A stretch of DNA of 64,000 bases from an uncultured Maribacter sp. (GTDB taxonomy: Bacteria; Bacteroidota; Bacteroidia; Flavobacteriales; Flavobacteriaceae): positions 124,001 to 188,000 of the forward strand of contig NZ_CANMRY010000004.1 of assembly GCF_947500405.1 (NCBI RefSeq), in the 5' to 3' direction. Of the stretch, positions 43,228 to 52,865 are shown piece after piece. The position numbers and the translations under genes were made by a program. Below the pieces are notes generated by a model. The model saw only the letters and a list, made by a program, of their open reading frames with translations. It ran no database searches and was not told the origin of the DNA. The stretch's first letter is position 1. Each line of letters starts with the position of its first letter.

Positions 43228-44349
43228 TTAGATTATTGTAGATTTTCCTAAACCTATATTTTCATCATTAATATTATGATCATCGTCGTTATCATCATTA
43301 ATATTGTTTGCAATAAAATCTCCAACATAGTCTGTTCCATATTTACTACTCCCTAATACATCTGGGGTAACAATTTTCTTTGCAAAGGATTTTAAAACAG
43401 CAGATATTACCGCATTTGCTTCTTCTATTAAATCAAAGTGTTGTAGTAGCATTGCAACACTTAATATAGATGCTACAGGGTTAGCTATATTTTTTCCTTT
43501 TGCTTGTGGGTAAGAACCATGTATGGGCTCAAACATCGCATGTCCTAAGCCTACAGAGGAAGATGGCAATAAGCCAATAGATCCAGAAATAGCACTACCT
43601 TGGTCAGATAAGATGTCTCCAAACATATTGTCTGTTAAGATTACATCAAATTTATTTGGATGTAAAATCATTTCTACAGCTGCATGATCCATAAACATGC
43701 AGTTAAGGGTTACTTCTGGATAGCTACTAGCAATATTAGTAACTACTCTTCTCCAAAGTCTAGAGGTTTCTAATACATTTGCTTTATCTACTAGAGTTAA
43801 TTTTTTTTGTCTACTTTTTGCTGCTTTAAAGGCAAGGTGCGTAATTCTGCTAATTTCTTTTTCAGAGTACTCACAGGTGTCTAGTGCTTTTGCTCCGTCT
43901 TTACTAACTTCTTTTTTGCCAAAATAAATTCCACTTGTAAGTTCTCTGTAGATAACTAAATCGGTATCTAATATATTTCCTCTATTTAGCGGAGATAATT
44001 TTGCTAATGTAGGAAAAACTTTAACTGGTCTAATGTTTGCAAACAAGTCTAACTCTTTTCTTAATTTGAATAAACCTTGTTCTGGCCATATTTTAGAAGT
44101 TGGATTTTGGTCATATTCTGGAGTTCCTATTGCTCCAAATAAAATGGCATCAGAATTTTTGCAAATTTTTAATGTTTTTTCTGGTAAGGGCTCTCCAGTT
44201 TTTTTCATTGCAACAGCTCCAATGTCTGCTTTTGTAAAAGAAAAAGTATGCCCAAAACTATGCTCTACTGCTTGTAGGCATTTTACAGATTGCGCCAGAA
44301 CTTCTGGACCAATACCGTCTCCGCCTAATAGGGCAATGTTTAAATACAT
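43228..44349 (-). CDS. leuB: 3-isopropylmalate dehydrogenase with Asp/Asn-rich tail
   Basis: Oxidative decarboxylation of 3-isopropylmalate in leucine synthesis. It has 373 residues; the family is usually about 350-360. It shows IALLGGDGIGPEVL, FANIRPVKVFP, ELTSGIYFG, LVDKANVLETSRLWRR, MFGDILSDQGSAISGSIGLLPSSS and EPIHGSYPQAKGKNIANP. The extra length is a C-terminal tail from about residue 349 that is rich in Asp and Asn, followed by GLGKSTII. Its ATG overlaps the leuA stop as TAATG, so the pair is translationally coupled. leuC and leuD are not in this window. Confidence 0.96.
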   Translation of the reverse strand: MYLNIALLGGDGIGPEVLAQSVKCLQAVEHSFGHTFSFTKADIGAVAMKKTGEPLPEKTLKICKNSDAILFGAIGTPEYDQNPTSKIWPEQGLFKLRKELDLFANIRPVKVFPTLAKLSPLNRGNILDTDLVIYRELTSGIYFGKKEVSKDGAKALDTCEYSEKEISRITHLAFKAAKSRQKKLTLVDKANVLETSRLWRRVVTNIASSYPEVTLNCMFMDHAAVEMILHPNKFDVILTDNMFGDILSDQGSAISGSIGLLPSSSVGLGHAMFEPIHGSYPQAKGKNIANPVASILSVAMLLQHFDLIEEANAVISAVLKSFAKKIVTPDVLGSSKYGTDYVGDFIANNINDDNDDDHNINDENIGLGKSTII

Positions 44350-45521
44350 TAATTAAGAGCTTTTAAGTTAATACCGCTAGTTTCTATAATTTCATGAATG
44401 TCATTATCAACGACTTCTTTTCTGGTATCTGCGTATTTTAAAAATTCTTGATAAACAGTATCCAATTGAACTTTAGTAAGTTCGTAACCTACAATTTTAG
44501 CTCTGTAAGCTAAAGCAGCACGTCCACTTCTTGCGGTTAAAATTATAGAAGACTCATTGACGCCAACATCTGCTGGATCTATAATTTCATAGGTTTCTCT
44601 ATTCTTAATTACGCCATCTTGGTGTATTCCAGAACTATGCGCAAATGCATTAGCACCTACAATGGCTTTGTTTGGTTGCACTATCATCCCCATTTTTTGA
44701 GAAACCATTAAGCTAGTGCTATTTAATAATTTGCTATTAATATTTGTGTCTAAGCCAAGAGTTGGGTGTTGTCTTAAAATCATAACGACCTCTTCTAATG
44801 CGGTATTACCTGCACGTTCTCCAATACCGTTTATAGTACATTCTATTTGTCTTGCACCGTTTACAACACCAGCAATAGAGTTTGCTGTAGCAAGCCCTAA
44901 ATCGTTATGGCAGTGACAAGAAAGCGTAGCTTTATGTATTCCTGTGACGTTTTCTGTTAAGTATTTTATTTTAGCGCCATATTCTTCTGGTAAGCAATAA
45001 CCTGTTGTATCTGGAATATTTAAAACAGTTACACCAACTTTTATTAACTCTTCACAAATTCTAGCTAAGAACTCATTATCCGTTCTTCCTGCATCTTCTG
45101 CATAAAATTCAACATCTTCAACAAAAGTTTTAGCATATTTTACAGCAGCAACAGCTTTTTCTATAATAGCATCTTTATTAGAGTTGAATTTATATTTAAT
45201 ATGTGACGCAGACGTTCCAATACCAGTGTGTATTCTTGGTCTTTTAGCGTATTTAAGAGCATCAGCCGCTACTTCAATATCTTTTTTAACTGCTCTTGTT
45301 AATCCGCATACAGTGACGTTTTTAACTAACTTAGATATTTCTGTTACAGATTTAAAGTCACCAGGGCTAGATACAGGGAACCCAGCTTCAATAATATCAA
45401 CACCTAAAAGCTCTAGTCTTTCGGCAATTACTAACTTTTGTTCCGTATCCAATTTGCATCCTGGAACTTGTTCTCCATCTCTTAGAGTGGTATCAAAAAT
45501 TTGTACTTTATCTTTGCTCAT
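44349..45521 (-). CDS. leuA: 2-isopropylmalate synthase, short form
   Basis: First committed step of leucine synthesis: condenses acetyl-CoA with 2-oxoisovalerate. The catalytic TIM barrel is complete ([13 protein letters not shown], metal ligands in [32 protein letters not shown]). At 390 residues it lacks the C-terminal leucine-binding regulatory domain of the roughly 520-residue form, so feedback inhibition through that domain is not expected. The short form is usual in Bacteroidetes. It is the first gene of the leuA-leuB pair. A 19-base imperfect palindrome lies upstream at 45594-45612. Confidence 0.93.
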   Translation of the reverse strand: MSKDKVQIFDTTLRDGEQVPGCKLDTEQKLVIAERLELLGVDIIEAGFPVSSPGDFKSVTEISKLVKNVTVCGLTRAVKKDIEVAADALKYAKRPRIHTGIGTSASHIKYKFNSNKDAIIEKAVAAVKYAKTFVEDVEFYAEDAGRTDNEFLARICEELIKVGVTVLNIPDTTGYCLPEEYGAKIKYLTENVTGIHKATLSCHCHNDLGLATANSIAGVVNGARQIECTINGIGERAGNTALEEVVMILRQHPTLGLDTNINSKLLNSTSLMVSQKMGMIVQPNKAIVGANAFAHSSGIHQDGVIKNRETYEIIDPADVGVNESSIILTARSGRAALAYRAKIVGYELTKVQLDTVYQEFLKYADTRKEVVDNDIHEIIETSGINLKALN

Positions 45522-45593
45522 TATATTTACGTAGTTTTAACTAGTCATTACGAATATATGACCATTACCTTTAAATAACTAAATTAAGCACTA

Positions 45594-45612
45594 GCATTTA
45601 CAATGTTAATGC
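45594..45612. promoter_or_regulatory. Palindrome between leuA and the gene at 45669
   Basis: GCATTTACAATGTTAATGC matches its reverse complement at 16 of 19 positions (arms GCATT/AATGC and ACA/TGT). It lies 73 bases before the leuA start and 57 before the divergent start. It fits an operator for a dimeric regulator; which one is unknown. Confidence 0.45.
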
Positions 45613-45668
45613 ACTTTTTAGTGATGTTAAAATACTGATAAACAAATATATAAACTATTTTTTTTACG

Positions 45669-47213
45669 ATGACAAATGTGCATAAAGATGCTTTGTTCGT
45701 TTTGGTTAAGTCCCTTTCTAAGTCAGAGAAACGTCAGTTTAAACTTTACGTTGGGAGGCTAGGGGTTAATTCTGATGCTAAATTTTTAGCATTGTTCAAT
45801 TTATTAGACAAAAGTAAGCTCTATAATGAGAAAAATATTTTAGAAAGTGGTATAGTTAAGAAGGAGCAACTATCTAACTTAAAAGCGCACCTATATAAAC
45901 AAATATTGGTGAGTTTGCGTTTAAATCCTGTAAACCAGAATATAAGGGTTCAGATAAGAGAACAGTTAGATTTTGCAACTATTTTATATCAAAAGGGATT
46001 GTATAAACAAAGTCTAAAAATTTTAGATAAAGTAAAAACTACAGCAATAGAGAATGAAGAGAAAAACATTGCTTACGAAATAGTTGAGTTAGAAAAACTT
46101 ATTGAGACTCAATACATAACAAGGAGTATACCTGATAGAGCCAATGAATTGGCGGTACAGGCAAAAAAATTATCTGGACAAAATGTAATGACAAGTAAGC
46201 TTTCTAATTTATCATTACAATTGTATGGAATGATGCTTAAAGTTGGCTATGTAAAGAGCGATGATAGCTATAAAATGGTACAGGACTATTTTGAAAAACA
46301 TTTACCAAAATATAAGATAGAAGACCTAGGTTTTAGAGAAAAACTATGGCTTTATAAGGCTCATTTATGGTATAGTTTTTTAATACAAGATTTTCTTTCT
46401 TGTTATAAATATGCTAACAAATGGGTAGATTTATTTTATGAAAATAAAGATATGATTTATCTAAATCCTGTCTTTTTTTTAAAAGGGAATAATTATTTAT
46501 TAGAGTCTTTATTTTATGTAAAATATAGTTCTCAATTTAAACAAACATTACAGAAATTAGAAGCAATATTAGAGTCTAGAAGCTTCCCTAAAAATGATAA
46601 TATAAATTCATTATCATTTTTATATCTAAACTCTAATAAACTAAATAAGCATTTTTTAGAAGGTACTTTTGAAAAAGGGTTGTATTTAGTAAAGATTGTG
46701 GAGTATGGCATTAATAAGCATAAAGACCGTATAGATGCCCACCATGTTATGGTCTTGTATTATAAAATTGCTTGTTTATATTTTGGTAATGGAGACAATA
46801 AATCTTGTATTCAATATTTAAAAAAGATAATAGATAATAAGAATTTAAAAATGCGTGAGGATTTAATGTGTTTTTCTCGAGTTTTAAGTTTGGTTGCTCA
46901 TTATGAGGCAGGTATGGATTATCATTTAGAGGTGCAATTAAAGAGTACCTATAAGTTTTTGTTAAAAATGAATGACATGCATGAAGTGCAAAAAGAAATG
47001 ATAAAGTTCTTGCGTAATCTTGGTAATATTTATCCACATGAATTAAGAGATGAGTTTTTAAAACTTTATACAGAATTAAAGAAGTATGAAGAACATCCTT
47101 ATGAGAAAAGAGCATTTTTATATTTAGATATTATTTCTTGGTTAGAAAGTCACTTAGAAGACAAACCTGTTTCTCAAATTATTAGAGAAAAAGCTATGGC
47201 CTTAAAGCGTTAA
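45669..47213 (+). CDS. Conserved hypothetical helical protein, 514 residues
   Basis: I do not recognise a named family. The protein has no signal peptide or membrane helix. It is made of many amphipathic helices in pairs (for example LDFATILYQKGLYKQSLKILDKV, YKIACLYFGNGDNKSCIQYLKKI), consistent with a TPR-like solenoid throughout. The N-terminus (DALFVLVKSLSKSEKRQFKLY) is basic and resembles a leader seen in other flavobacterial cytoplasmic proteins. The permease gene starts 3 bases after its stop, so the two are co-transcribed. Confidence 0.75.
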   Translation: MTNVHKDALFVLVKSLSKSEKRQFKLYVGRLGVNSDAKFLALFNLLDKSKLYNEKNILESGIVKKEQLSNLKAHLYKQILVSLRLNPVNQNIRVQIREQLDFATILYQKGLYKQSLKILDKVKTTAIENEEKNIAYEIVELEKLIETQYITRSIPDRANELAVQAKKLSGQNVMTSKLSNLSLQLYGMMLKVGYVKSDDSYKMVQDYFEKHLPKYKIEDLGFREKLWLYKAHLWYSFLIQDFLSCYKYANKWVDLFYENKDMIYLNPVFFLKGNNYLLESLFYVKYSSQFKQTLQKLEAILESRSFPKNDNINSLSFLYLNSNKLNKHFLEGTFEKGLYLVKIVEYGINKHKDRIDAHHVMVLYYKIACLYFGNGDNKSCIQYLKKIIDNKNLKMREDLMCFSRVLSLVAHYEAGMDYHLEVQLKSTYKFLLKMNDMHEVQKEMIKFLRNLGNIYPHELRDEFLKLYTELKKYEEHPYEKRAFLYLDIISWLESHLEDKPVSQIIREKAMALKR

Positions 47214-47216
47214 TTT

Positions 47217-48095
47217 GTGAGTAGTTTTAAAAATAAGTCGCAAATAGGGCATTTATTAGAGATTAATTTAGCAATGTTATTAATAAGTACTTCTGGAGCT
47301 TTAGGAAGATATATAACATTAAATCCTATGGTAACTATAGGAGTAAGGGCATTATTAGCATGTTTGTTATTGTATCTATACTGTAGCTATAAAAAAATAT
47401 CTTTTCATATACATAGAAAAGATAGATTGTTAATATTTACTAGTGGTGTTTTCCTTTGCATACATTGGGGTACTTATTTTTATGCTTTACAGCTTTCTAA
47501 TGTAGCTATAGGTATGCTTTCTTTATTTACATACCCTGTTATAACTGCGTTTTTAGAACCATTTGTCTTTAAAAAAAAGTTCGAAAAAACTCACTTGTTG
47601 CTGGCTTTGTTGGTGCTATTTGGAGTATATTACTTGGCTCCAAATATTAATGTAGAAAGTAGTTATACTAAAGCAATAGGTTTAGGAATACTTTCTGCCT
47701 TTTTTTATGCATTACGTAATCTTATTTTAAAGAAAAAAGGAGGTAAATATAATGGTTCCAGTCTAATGTTTTATCAAGTAGCTATTACTGGGATAGTTTT
47801 ATCTCCAACTTTGTTTTTTGTTGATATTTCACTTGTATTTGGACAATGGAAACCATTGCTAACTTTAGCATTGTTAACAACAGCTATAGGGCATACATTG
47901 TTTCTAAAAAGTTTTAAAAATTTTAGTATTACTAGTGCTAGTATTTTAGGAAGTATACAGCCCGTTTATGGAATTATCTTAGGAGTATTATTTTTAGATG
48001 AAATTCCGTCTTTTCGAACAGTAATAGGTGGTTTGCTAATATTAAGCTCTGTAGTTATAGAAAGTATTAGATCTTTTAAGAAAAAAACTTCCTAA
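47217..48095 (+). CDS. EamA/DMT-family permease
   Basis: Integral inner-membrane transporter of 292 residues with ten predicted helices in two EamA repeats (first about 14-142, second about 154-285). Recognisable segments are GALGRYITLNPMVTIGVRALLA, LFTYPVITAFLEPFVFKKK and the second-repeat counterpart ILGSIQPVYGIILGVLFLDE. The start is a GTG at 47217, just after the preceding stop; the next ATG (47274) would cut into the first helix. Substrate unknown (the family exports amino acids, nucleotides or other small metabolites). Confidence 0.9.
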   Translation: MSSFKNKSQIGHLLEINLAMLLISTSGALGRYITLNPMVTIGVRALLACLLLYLYCSYKKISFHIHRKDRLLIFTSGVFLCIHWGTYFYALQLSNVAIGMLSLFTYPVITAFLEPFVFKKKFEKTHLLLALLVLFGVYYLAPNINVESSYTKAIGLGILSAFFYALRNLILKKKGGKYNGSSLMFYQVAITGIVLSPTLFFVDISLVFGQWKPLLTLALLTTAIGHTLFLKSFKNFSITSASILGSIQPVYGIILGVLFLDEIPSFRTVIGGLLILSSVVIESIRSFKKKTS

Positions 48096-48631
48096 TTTTC
48101 TATAGTAGTTTTGTTGTTAGAAGAAGGGGAGTAATTAAGTTGGTTAATAAGGTTACTTCCAATATTTTCAAATTGATTGTTTTTGGCCATTTCGCGTACT
48201 TTAACAGGGTCAAAATTTCCATTGAAATATAAAAAAGAACCTGTTTGATTGTTGTTATTGTAAATTAAAATTTCTTTTACACTATTTTTCTTTTCACGAA
48301 TAGAAACTACATTACGTTTTTGGTTATCATTTTTTCGATATACTTCAATAAAAGAATTACCTGTAATTCCGTTCATTTGTGTGTTTAAAAGACTTGTTTT
48401 TTCTGATGTCTCACTAGGAAATTGCATATATCTTAAATCTCTAGTATTACCAATTAAAGATTGCATTTCTGGAGATATATTACTTAATAAAGAAAGCATA
48501 AAATGAGGAACTCGAACTGCAGTAACATGGTTGTCATTTTTATGAGCATTATAAAAAGAGTCTATAGAGTTGTAGCTACTACAAGAGGAAATTATCAAAA
48601 AAATAAAAATTAATAGAACGTTCTTTAACAT
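48092..48631 (-). CDS. DUF4252 domain lipoprotein
   Basis: A 179-residue lipoprotein (ISSC, Cys16). The mature part matches DUF4252: SFYNAHKNDNHVTAVRVPHF, then MQSLIGNTRDLRYMQFPSE and a central pair of strands (KNSVKEILIYNNNNQTGSFLYFNGNFD). Function unknown. In Flavobacteriia this family is often found beside ECF sigma factor genes, but none is visible here. The gene is convergent with the permease and overlaps it by 4 bases. Confidence 0.85.
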   Translation of the reverse strand: MLKNVLLIFIFLIISSCSSYNSIDSFYNAHKNDNHVTAVRVPHFMLSLLSNISPEMQSLIGNTRDLRYMQFPSETSEKTSLLNTQMNGITGNSFIEVYRKNDNQKRNVVSIREKKNSVKEILIYNNNNQTGSFLYFNGNFDPVKVREMAKNNQFENIGSNLINQLNYSPSSNNKTTIEN

Positions 48632-48669
48632 GGTATAGTGTTTTAATTAGAGTACTAAATGTACTAAAA

Positions 48670-49368
48670 TTAACAAGAAGCGTTCCAAACTGGATCATTA
48701 GGAGGAGGTGCTAGTATAGTAATGGCTTCTTTTTTTACAGGATGAATAAAAGAGAGTTTTCTTGCGTGAAGGTGAATACTACCATCTTTATTACTACGGT
48801 TAAAACCGTATTTTAAATCTCCCTTAATAGGACAGCCAATAAAAGTTAATTGTGAGCGTATTTGGTGGTGTCTTCCTGTTTTTAAATCTATCTCTAGTAA
48901 ATAAAAGTTGTCTAACTTTTTTAGTATCCTATAATCAAGAATGGCTTTTTTACTATCTGTAACTTCTTTTTTATTTGCATAAGATTTATTCTGCTTGGTA
49001 TTTCTTTTTAGCCAGTGAGTTAAGGAGCCTTCTTCTTTCTCAGGTTTGTTTTTTACAATTGCCCAATATGTTTTTTTTGCTTCTTTCTCCGCAAATAATT
49101 TATTTAGCCTTGTTAGCGCTTTTGATGTTCTGGCAAATACTACAATGCCAGAGGTAGGCCTGTCTAGTCTATGTGCTACACCCAAATATACATTTCCAGG
49201 CTTGTTGTATTTTATTTTAATGTATTCTTTAACAACTTCACTTAAAGGTATGTCTCCTGTTTTGTCTCCTTGTACAATATCTCCTGGTCTTTTATTAATG
49301 GCAATAATATGATTGTCCTCGTATAGAACTTGTAAATTATTAGCGTTAGAAAGTATTTTTGTAGCCAC
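48670..49368 (-). CDS. RluA-family pseudouridine synthase
   Basis: RNA pseudouridine synthase of 232 residues without an S4 domain. The catalytic motif is AHRLDRPTSGIVVFART, with the nucleophilic Asp in HRLD. Other signatures are KRPGDIVQGD, LLEIDLKTGRHHQIRSQL and GCPIKGDLKYGF. Target (rRNA or tRNA position) cannot be told from the sequence. The stop of lspA and the start of this gene overlap at 49368. Confidence 0.93.
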   Translation of the reverse strand: MATKILSNANNLQVLYEDNHIIAINKRPGDIVQGDKTGDIPLSEVVKEYIKIKYNKPGNVYLGVAHRLDRPTSGIVVFARTSKALTRLNKLFAEKEAKKTYWAIVKNKPEKEEGSLTHWLKRNTKQNKSYANKKEVTDSKKAILDYRILKKLDNFYLLEIDLKTGRHHQIRSQLTFIGCPIKGDLKYGFNRSNKDGSIHLHARKLSFIHPVKKEAITILAPPPNDPVWNASC

Positions 49369-49865
49369 TAAATTTCTATGTTTTTGTATCGAATGGAAAT
49401 GAATATAATTAATAGAGCGCCTATGGTAACAGAAACATCGGCCATGTTAAAAATTCCTGTTTTAATGAAACTAAATTTTATTAGGAAAAAATCGGTAACA
49501 GAATTGTATAAAATACGATCTATAAGGTTTCCAATGCCTCCGCCAATAACAAAAGCAAATGCTATAGCTAAAACCGTATTTAAATGTGTTTTTAGTAAGG
49601 TTCTGTAAAGTAAAACTAATAAAACAAGAACAGGTATTCCTTGTAAAATAATGAGTTTAAAAATAGGGGGTAAGTTTTCTCCAAAACCCAACATAGCCCC
49701 TGTGTTCTCTACATTGGTAAGGATAAAATTATCTCCAAAAACTTGGATGTAGTCTTCAGGAATAACATTCTTACGAACTATGTTTTTTGAAATTTGGTCG
49801 CACCCAATGTTAAGTATAACTACAAGTATTATTAAAATTCTCTTTATTAATTTAGTGAATTGCAT
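49368..49865 (-). CDS. lspA: Lipoprotein signal peptidase (signal peptidase II)
   Basis: Cleaves the signal peptide of lipidated prolipoproteins, of which this window encodes at least nine. It has 165 residues and four membrane helices. The two catalytic Asp regions are present: GGGIGNLIDRILYNSVTDF and FNMADVSVTIGA. The earlier conserved segment reads NVENTGAMLGFGE and the N-terminus DQISKNIVRKN. It is coupled to panB upstream (3-base gap) and rluA downstream. Confidence 0.96.
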   Translation of the reverse strand: MQFTKLIKRILIILVVILNIGCDQISKNIVRKNVIPEDYIQVFGDNFILTNVENTGAMLGFGENLPPIFKLIILQGIPVLVLLVLLYRTLLKTHLNTVLAIAFAFVIGGGIGNLIDRILYNSVTDFFLIKFSFIKTGIFNMADVSVTIGALLIIFISIRYKNIEI

Positions 49866-49868
49866 AAA

Positions 49869-50687
49869 TTAATATTGTTCCTCATCATTAGGAAAATCTC
49901 TACTCTTTACATCATCTACATAGTTAGATATGGCTGTACTCATTTCTTCGTAAAGATTCATGTATCTACGTAAAAAGCGAGGGTTAAATTCGTGTGTCAT
50001 CCCTAATAAATCATGAATAACTAATACTTGTCCGTCTGCATGTTTTCCGCCACCAATACCAATAGTAGGTATAGAGATACTTTCGGATACAACTTTCGTT
50101 AATTTTGCAGGTATTTTTTCTAGAACAATACCAAAACAACCTATTTTTTCTAGCATTTTAGCATCTTTCATTAACTGTACCGCCTCTTCTTCTTCTTTAG
50201 CTCGTACAGTATAGGTTCCAAACTTATATATAGATTGTGGTGTAAGTCCTAAGTGTCCCATGACAGGAATACCAGCATTTAGTATTTTTTTGATAGATTC
50301 TTTAATTTCTTCCCCTCCTTCTAATTTTACAGCGTGAGCACCGCTTTCTTTCATTATTCGTATAGCAGAATGCAACGCCTTTTTTGGATCACTCTGGTAG
50401 GTTCCAAAAGGTAAGTCTACAACCACAAGAGCCCTATCTATAGCTCTTATTACAGAAGATGCATGGTATATCATCTGGTCTAGAGTTATAGGTAAAGTTG
50501 TTTCATGACCAGCCATAACATTACTAGCAGAATCCCCTACTAATATTACATCTACATTTGCAGCATCTACAATTTTAGCCATAGAATAATCATAGGCGGT
50601 AAGCATTGATATTTTTTCGCCATTTTTTTTCATGTCCACTAAGGACTTTACGGTAACTCTTTTATATTCTTTTTTTGCTGTAGACAT
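49869..50687 (-). CDS. panB: 3-methyl-2-oxobutanoate hydroxymethyltransferase
   Basis: First step of pantothenate synthesis: makes ketopantoate from 2-oxoisovalerate and methylene-tetrahydrofolate. It has 272 residues. Signatures are [60 protein letters not shown] and GHLGLTPQS, then [15 protein letters not shown]. Together with coaBC and coaE in this window it belongs to CoA synthesis, and it shares 2-oxoisovalerate with LeuA. Confidence 0.97.
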   Translation of the reverse strand: MSTAKKEYKRVTVKSLVDMKKNGEKISMLTAYDYSMAKIVDAANVDVILVGDSASNVMAGHETTLPITLDQMIYHASSVIRAIDRALVVVDLPFGTYQSDPKKALHSAIRIMKESGAHAVKLEGGEEIKESIKKILNAGIPVMGHLGLTPQSIYKFGTYTVRAKEEEEAVQLMKDAKMLEKIGCFGIVLEKIPAKLTKVVSESISIPTIGIGGGKHADGQVLVIHDLLGMTHEFNPRFLRRYMNLYEEMSTAISNYVDDVKSRDFPNDEEQY

Positions 50688-50798
50688 TCGTATTTTTTTA
50701 AGTGTGTTAAAAATAAGGAGATTTGTTCAATTCTATAGAATATAATGTTATTGAAATATTTCACTTAATTTTAATGATAACTATTTAACATAAAAGTT

Positions 50799-51257
50799 AT
50801 GAAAAAAATAAGCTTTCTTCTGCTCTTTTTGTTCTTTCTTAATATGAATGCTCAAGATTTGGAAAAAGAAAAGGCAAAACAAACTGTTTTGGATTTTTTT
50901 GAAGCGTTCCATGCACAAGATTCTATTAAAATGAAAGGTTTAGTTACATTAGATGTTATTTTGCAAACAATTGGAAAAAATAGGGAAGGGAAAATAAGGA
51001 TAAAAACAGAGAATTTTAAGGATTTAATTACTTCTATAATTAGTATTCCTGATAGTATACCTTTTAAAGAAAAACTACTTTCTTTTGAAATAAAAATAGA
51101 TGGACCTATGGCACATGTTTGGGTGCCTTATGAATTTTGGTTCCAAAATAAGTTTCATCATTGCGGCGTAAATTCTTTTCAACTTTATAAAGAAGAGGAA
51201 CACTGGAAAATTAATTATCTTATTGACACACGTAGAATTGAAGGTTGTAAAGACTAG
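50799..51257 (+). CDS. Secreted NTF2-like (SnoaL/DUF-type) protein
   Basis: A 152-residue exported protein with a signal peptide (ISFLLLLFLFFLNMNAQ, cleavage before DLEKEK). The mature domain has the NTF2-like alpha+beta cone pattern: an N-terminal helix (AKQTVLDFFEAFHAQDSIKMKGLV) and later strands (AHVWVPYEFWFQ, HHCGVNSFQLYKEEEHWKINYLIDTRR). This is typical of small ketosteroid-isomerase-like proteins in Bacteroidetes. No catalytic residue set can be assigned. It is divergent from panB. Confidence 0.8.
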   Translation: MKKISFLLLFLFFLNMNAQDLEKEKAKQTVLDFFEAFHAQDSIKMKGLVTLDVILQTIGKNREGKIRIKTENFKDLITSIISIPDSIPFKEKLLSFEIKIDGPMAHVWVPYEFWFQNKFHHCGVNSFQLYKEEEHWKINYLIDTRRIEGCKD

Positions 51258-51322
51258 AAAAATTAAATCTAAAATTAAAATAGGAATTAATTAAAAGGAG
51301 CTAAAATGGGGTATTTATTTGC

Positions 51323-52747
51323 TTAACAATCACTTAAGTATATCCCTACAGCTAAACCTCCCTCAGAAGTTTCTTTGTATTTAGAGCTCATATCTTTAGC
51401 AGTTTCCCACATAGTGTTAACTACTTTGTCTAAAGGTACTTTTGCGTTTTCTGGTTTAGAGCTAAGAGCAAGCTCTGCGGCATTAATAGCTTTTATTGCC
51501 CCCATGGAATTACGTTCTATACATGGTATTTGAACTAACCCACCAATTGGGTCGCAGGTTAATCCTAAATGGTGTTCCATGGCAATTTCTGCAGCCATAA
51601 GAACTTGCTCAGGAGTGCCTCCTAGTAGTTCTGTTAGCGCACCTGCTGCCATTGCAGAAGAAACACCAATTTCTGCTTGACAACCACCCATGGCTGCAGA
51701 AATAGTAGCACCTTTCTTAAAAATACTGCCTATTTCCCCGGCAACAAGTAAAAATTGCTTTATGTGCTTAAAATTTGCTTTGTGATTTTCAATTACCATA
51801 TAATACATTAAAACAGCAGGAATAACGCCAGCACTACCATTAGTGGGAGCAGTAACTACCCTACCAAGAGAAGCGTTAACTTCGTTCACTGCTAAGGCAA
51901 AACAGCTAACCCATTTTAGAATTTGCCTAAATTTTACTTCCGTATTTCGTATTGTCTTTAACCATTCTTGTGGTGTTGTATATAGTAATTTTCCTTTTAG
52001 AGTATTATGTACATCATAGGCTCTGCGGGTTACATTAAGTCCGCCAGGTAGTTTTCCTTCGGTGTGGCATCCGGTATACATGCATTCTAACATAGTATTC
52101 CAAATACGATGTAGTTCTTTGTCTATATGTTCCTTTGTATGAAGAGATTTTTCATTTTCTAAGACAATTTCAGAAATACTTTTATTTTCATTTTTACAAA
52201 AGTTTAGTAATTCTACACCTGTAGTTATAGGGAAGGGAAATTGTTTAAATATTTCAATATTCTTTTTTGCTTTTTTTAGTTCCTCTTTAACAACAAAGCC
52301 TCCGCCAATAGAATAATAGGTTGCTTTAGTTTTTTTTCCAGAAGCTAAGTGTGCTTCAAAGGTCATACCGTTGGCATGAAAAGGTAAAAATTCTCTTTTA
52401 AAAATAATATTTGTTTCAGGAATAAAAGGGAGTGTTATTTCTCCATTAAACTCAATCTGTTTTTCTTCTTTTATTTTAGATACAATAGTTGTAATATTAG
52501 GAATGGGTATAAATTCTGGATCCTGTCCAGATAATCCAAGCATTAAAGCGTAATCTGTGGCATGCCCTTTTCCTGTTAAGGATAAAGAACCATAGATATA
52601 CACTTTTATGGTAGATACTTGAGAAAAAACATTCGCTTCTTTTAATTCTTTAATCCATTTTTCGGCAGCACGCCAAGGACCAAGGGTATGGGAGCTAGAT
52701 GGTCCAATTCCTATTTTAAGCATATCAAAAGTACTTATTGCCTCCAT
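51323..52747 (-). CDS. sdaA: L-serine ammonia-lyase (iron-sulfur, single chain)
   Basis: Deaminates L-serine to pyruvate. It has 474 residues with the beta and alpha domains fused. The N-terminal domain has [15 protein letters not shown] and [14 protein letters not shown]. The catalytic domain has the Fe-S cysteines in [32 protein letters not shown] and [18 protein letters not shown]. All are kept, so the [4Fe-4S] cluster should form. The gene consumes serine, opposite to the interconversion by glyA. It is convergent with the NTF2-like gene and divergent from umuD. Confidence 0.95.
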   Translation of the reverse strand: MEAISTFDMLKIGIGPSSSHTLGPWRAAEKWIKELKEANVFSQVSTIKVYIYGSLSLTGKGHATDYALMLGLSGQDPEFIPIPNITTIVSKIKEEKQIEFNGEITLPFIPETNIIFKREFLPFHANGMTFEAHLASGKKTKATYYSIGGGFVVKEELKKAKKNIEIFKQFPFPITTGVELLNFCKNENKSISEIVLENEKSLHTKEHIDKELHRIWNTMLECMYTGCHTEGKLPGGLNVTRRAYDVHNTLKGKLLYTTPQEWLKTIRNTEVKFRQILKWVSCFALAVNEVNASLGRVVTAPTNGSAGVIPAVLMYYMVIENHKANFKHIKQFLLVAGEIGSIFKKGATISAAMGGCQAEIGVSSAMAAGALTELLGGTPEQVLMAAEIAMEHHLGLTCDPIGGLVQIPCIERNSMGAIKAINAAELALSSKPENAKVPLDKVVNTMWETAKDMSSKYKETSEGGLAVGIYLSDC

Positions 52748-52840
52748 AGTTTATTTTGTTATAAATACAACTTAACTGGTAAATATACAGATTAATCTCA
52801 CATTTTTTAGAAAAAAATTTATGGATTTTTTACTTATTTT

Positions 52841-52861
52841 TGGAATATATCCATATTTTTG
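52841..52861 (+). promoter_or_regulatory. umuDC promoter with overlapping palindrome
   Basis: -7 element TATTTTTG (52854-52861) directly after TGGA-N5-TCCA (52841-52853). The -7 element ends 5 bases before the ATG at 52866, implying a very short or absent leader. A repressor on the palindrome would block RNA polymerase. Confidence 0.55.
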
Positions 52862-52865
52862 TATC

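Noticed and set aside
43261..43310. ATC/ATT-rich tract in leuB as a CRISPR-like or regulatory repeat
   Set aside because: Only two imperfect copies, in frame within coding sequence; better explained as slippage giving the Asp/Asn tail.
52821..52865. Upstream ATG for the UmuD-like protein
   Set aside because: The extra 15 residues are hydrophobic and unlike UmuD, and the -7 promoter element lies between this ATG and the preferred one.
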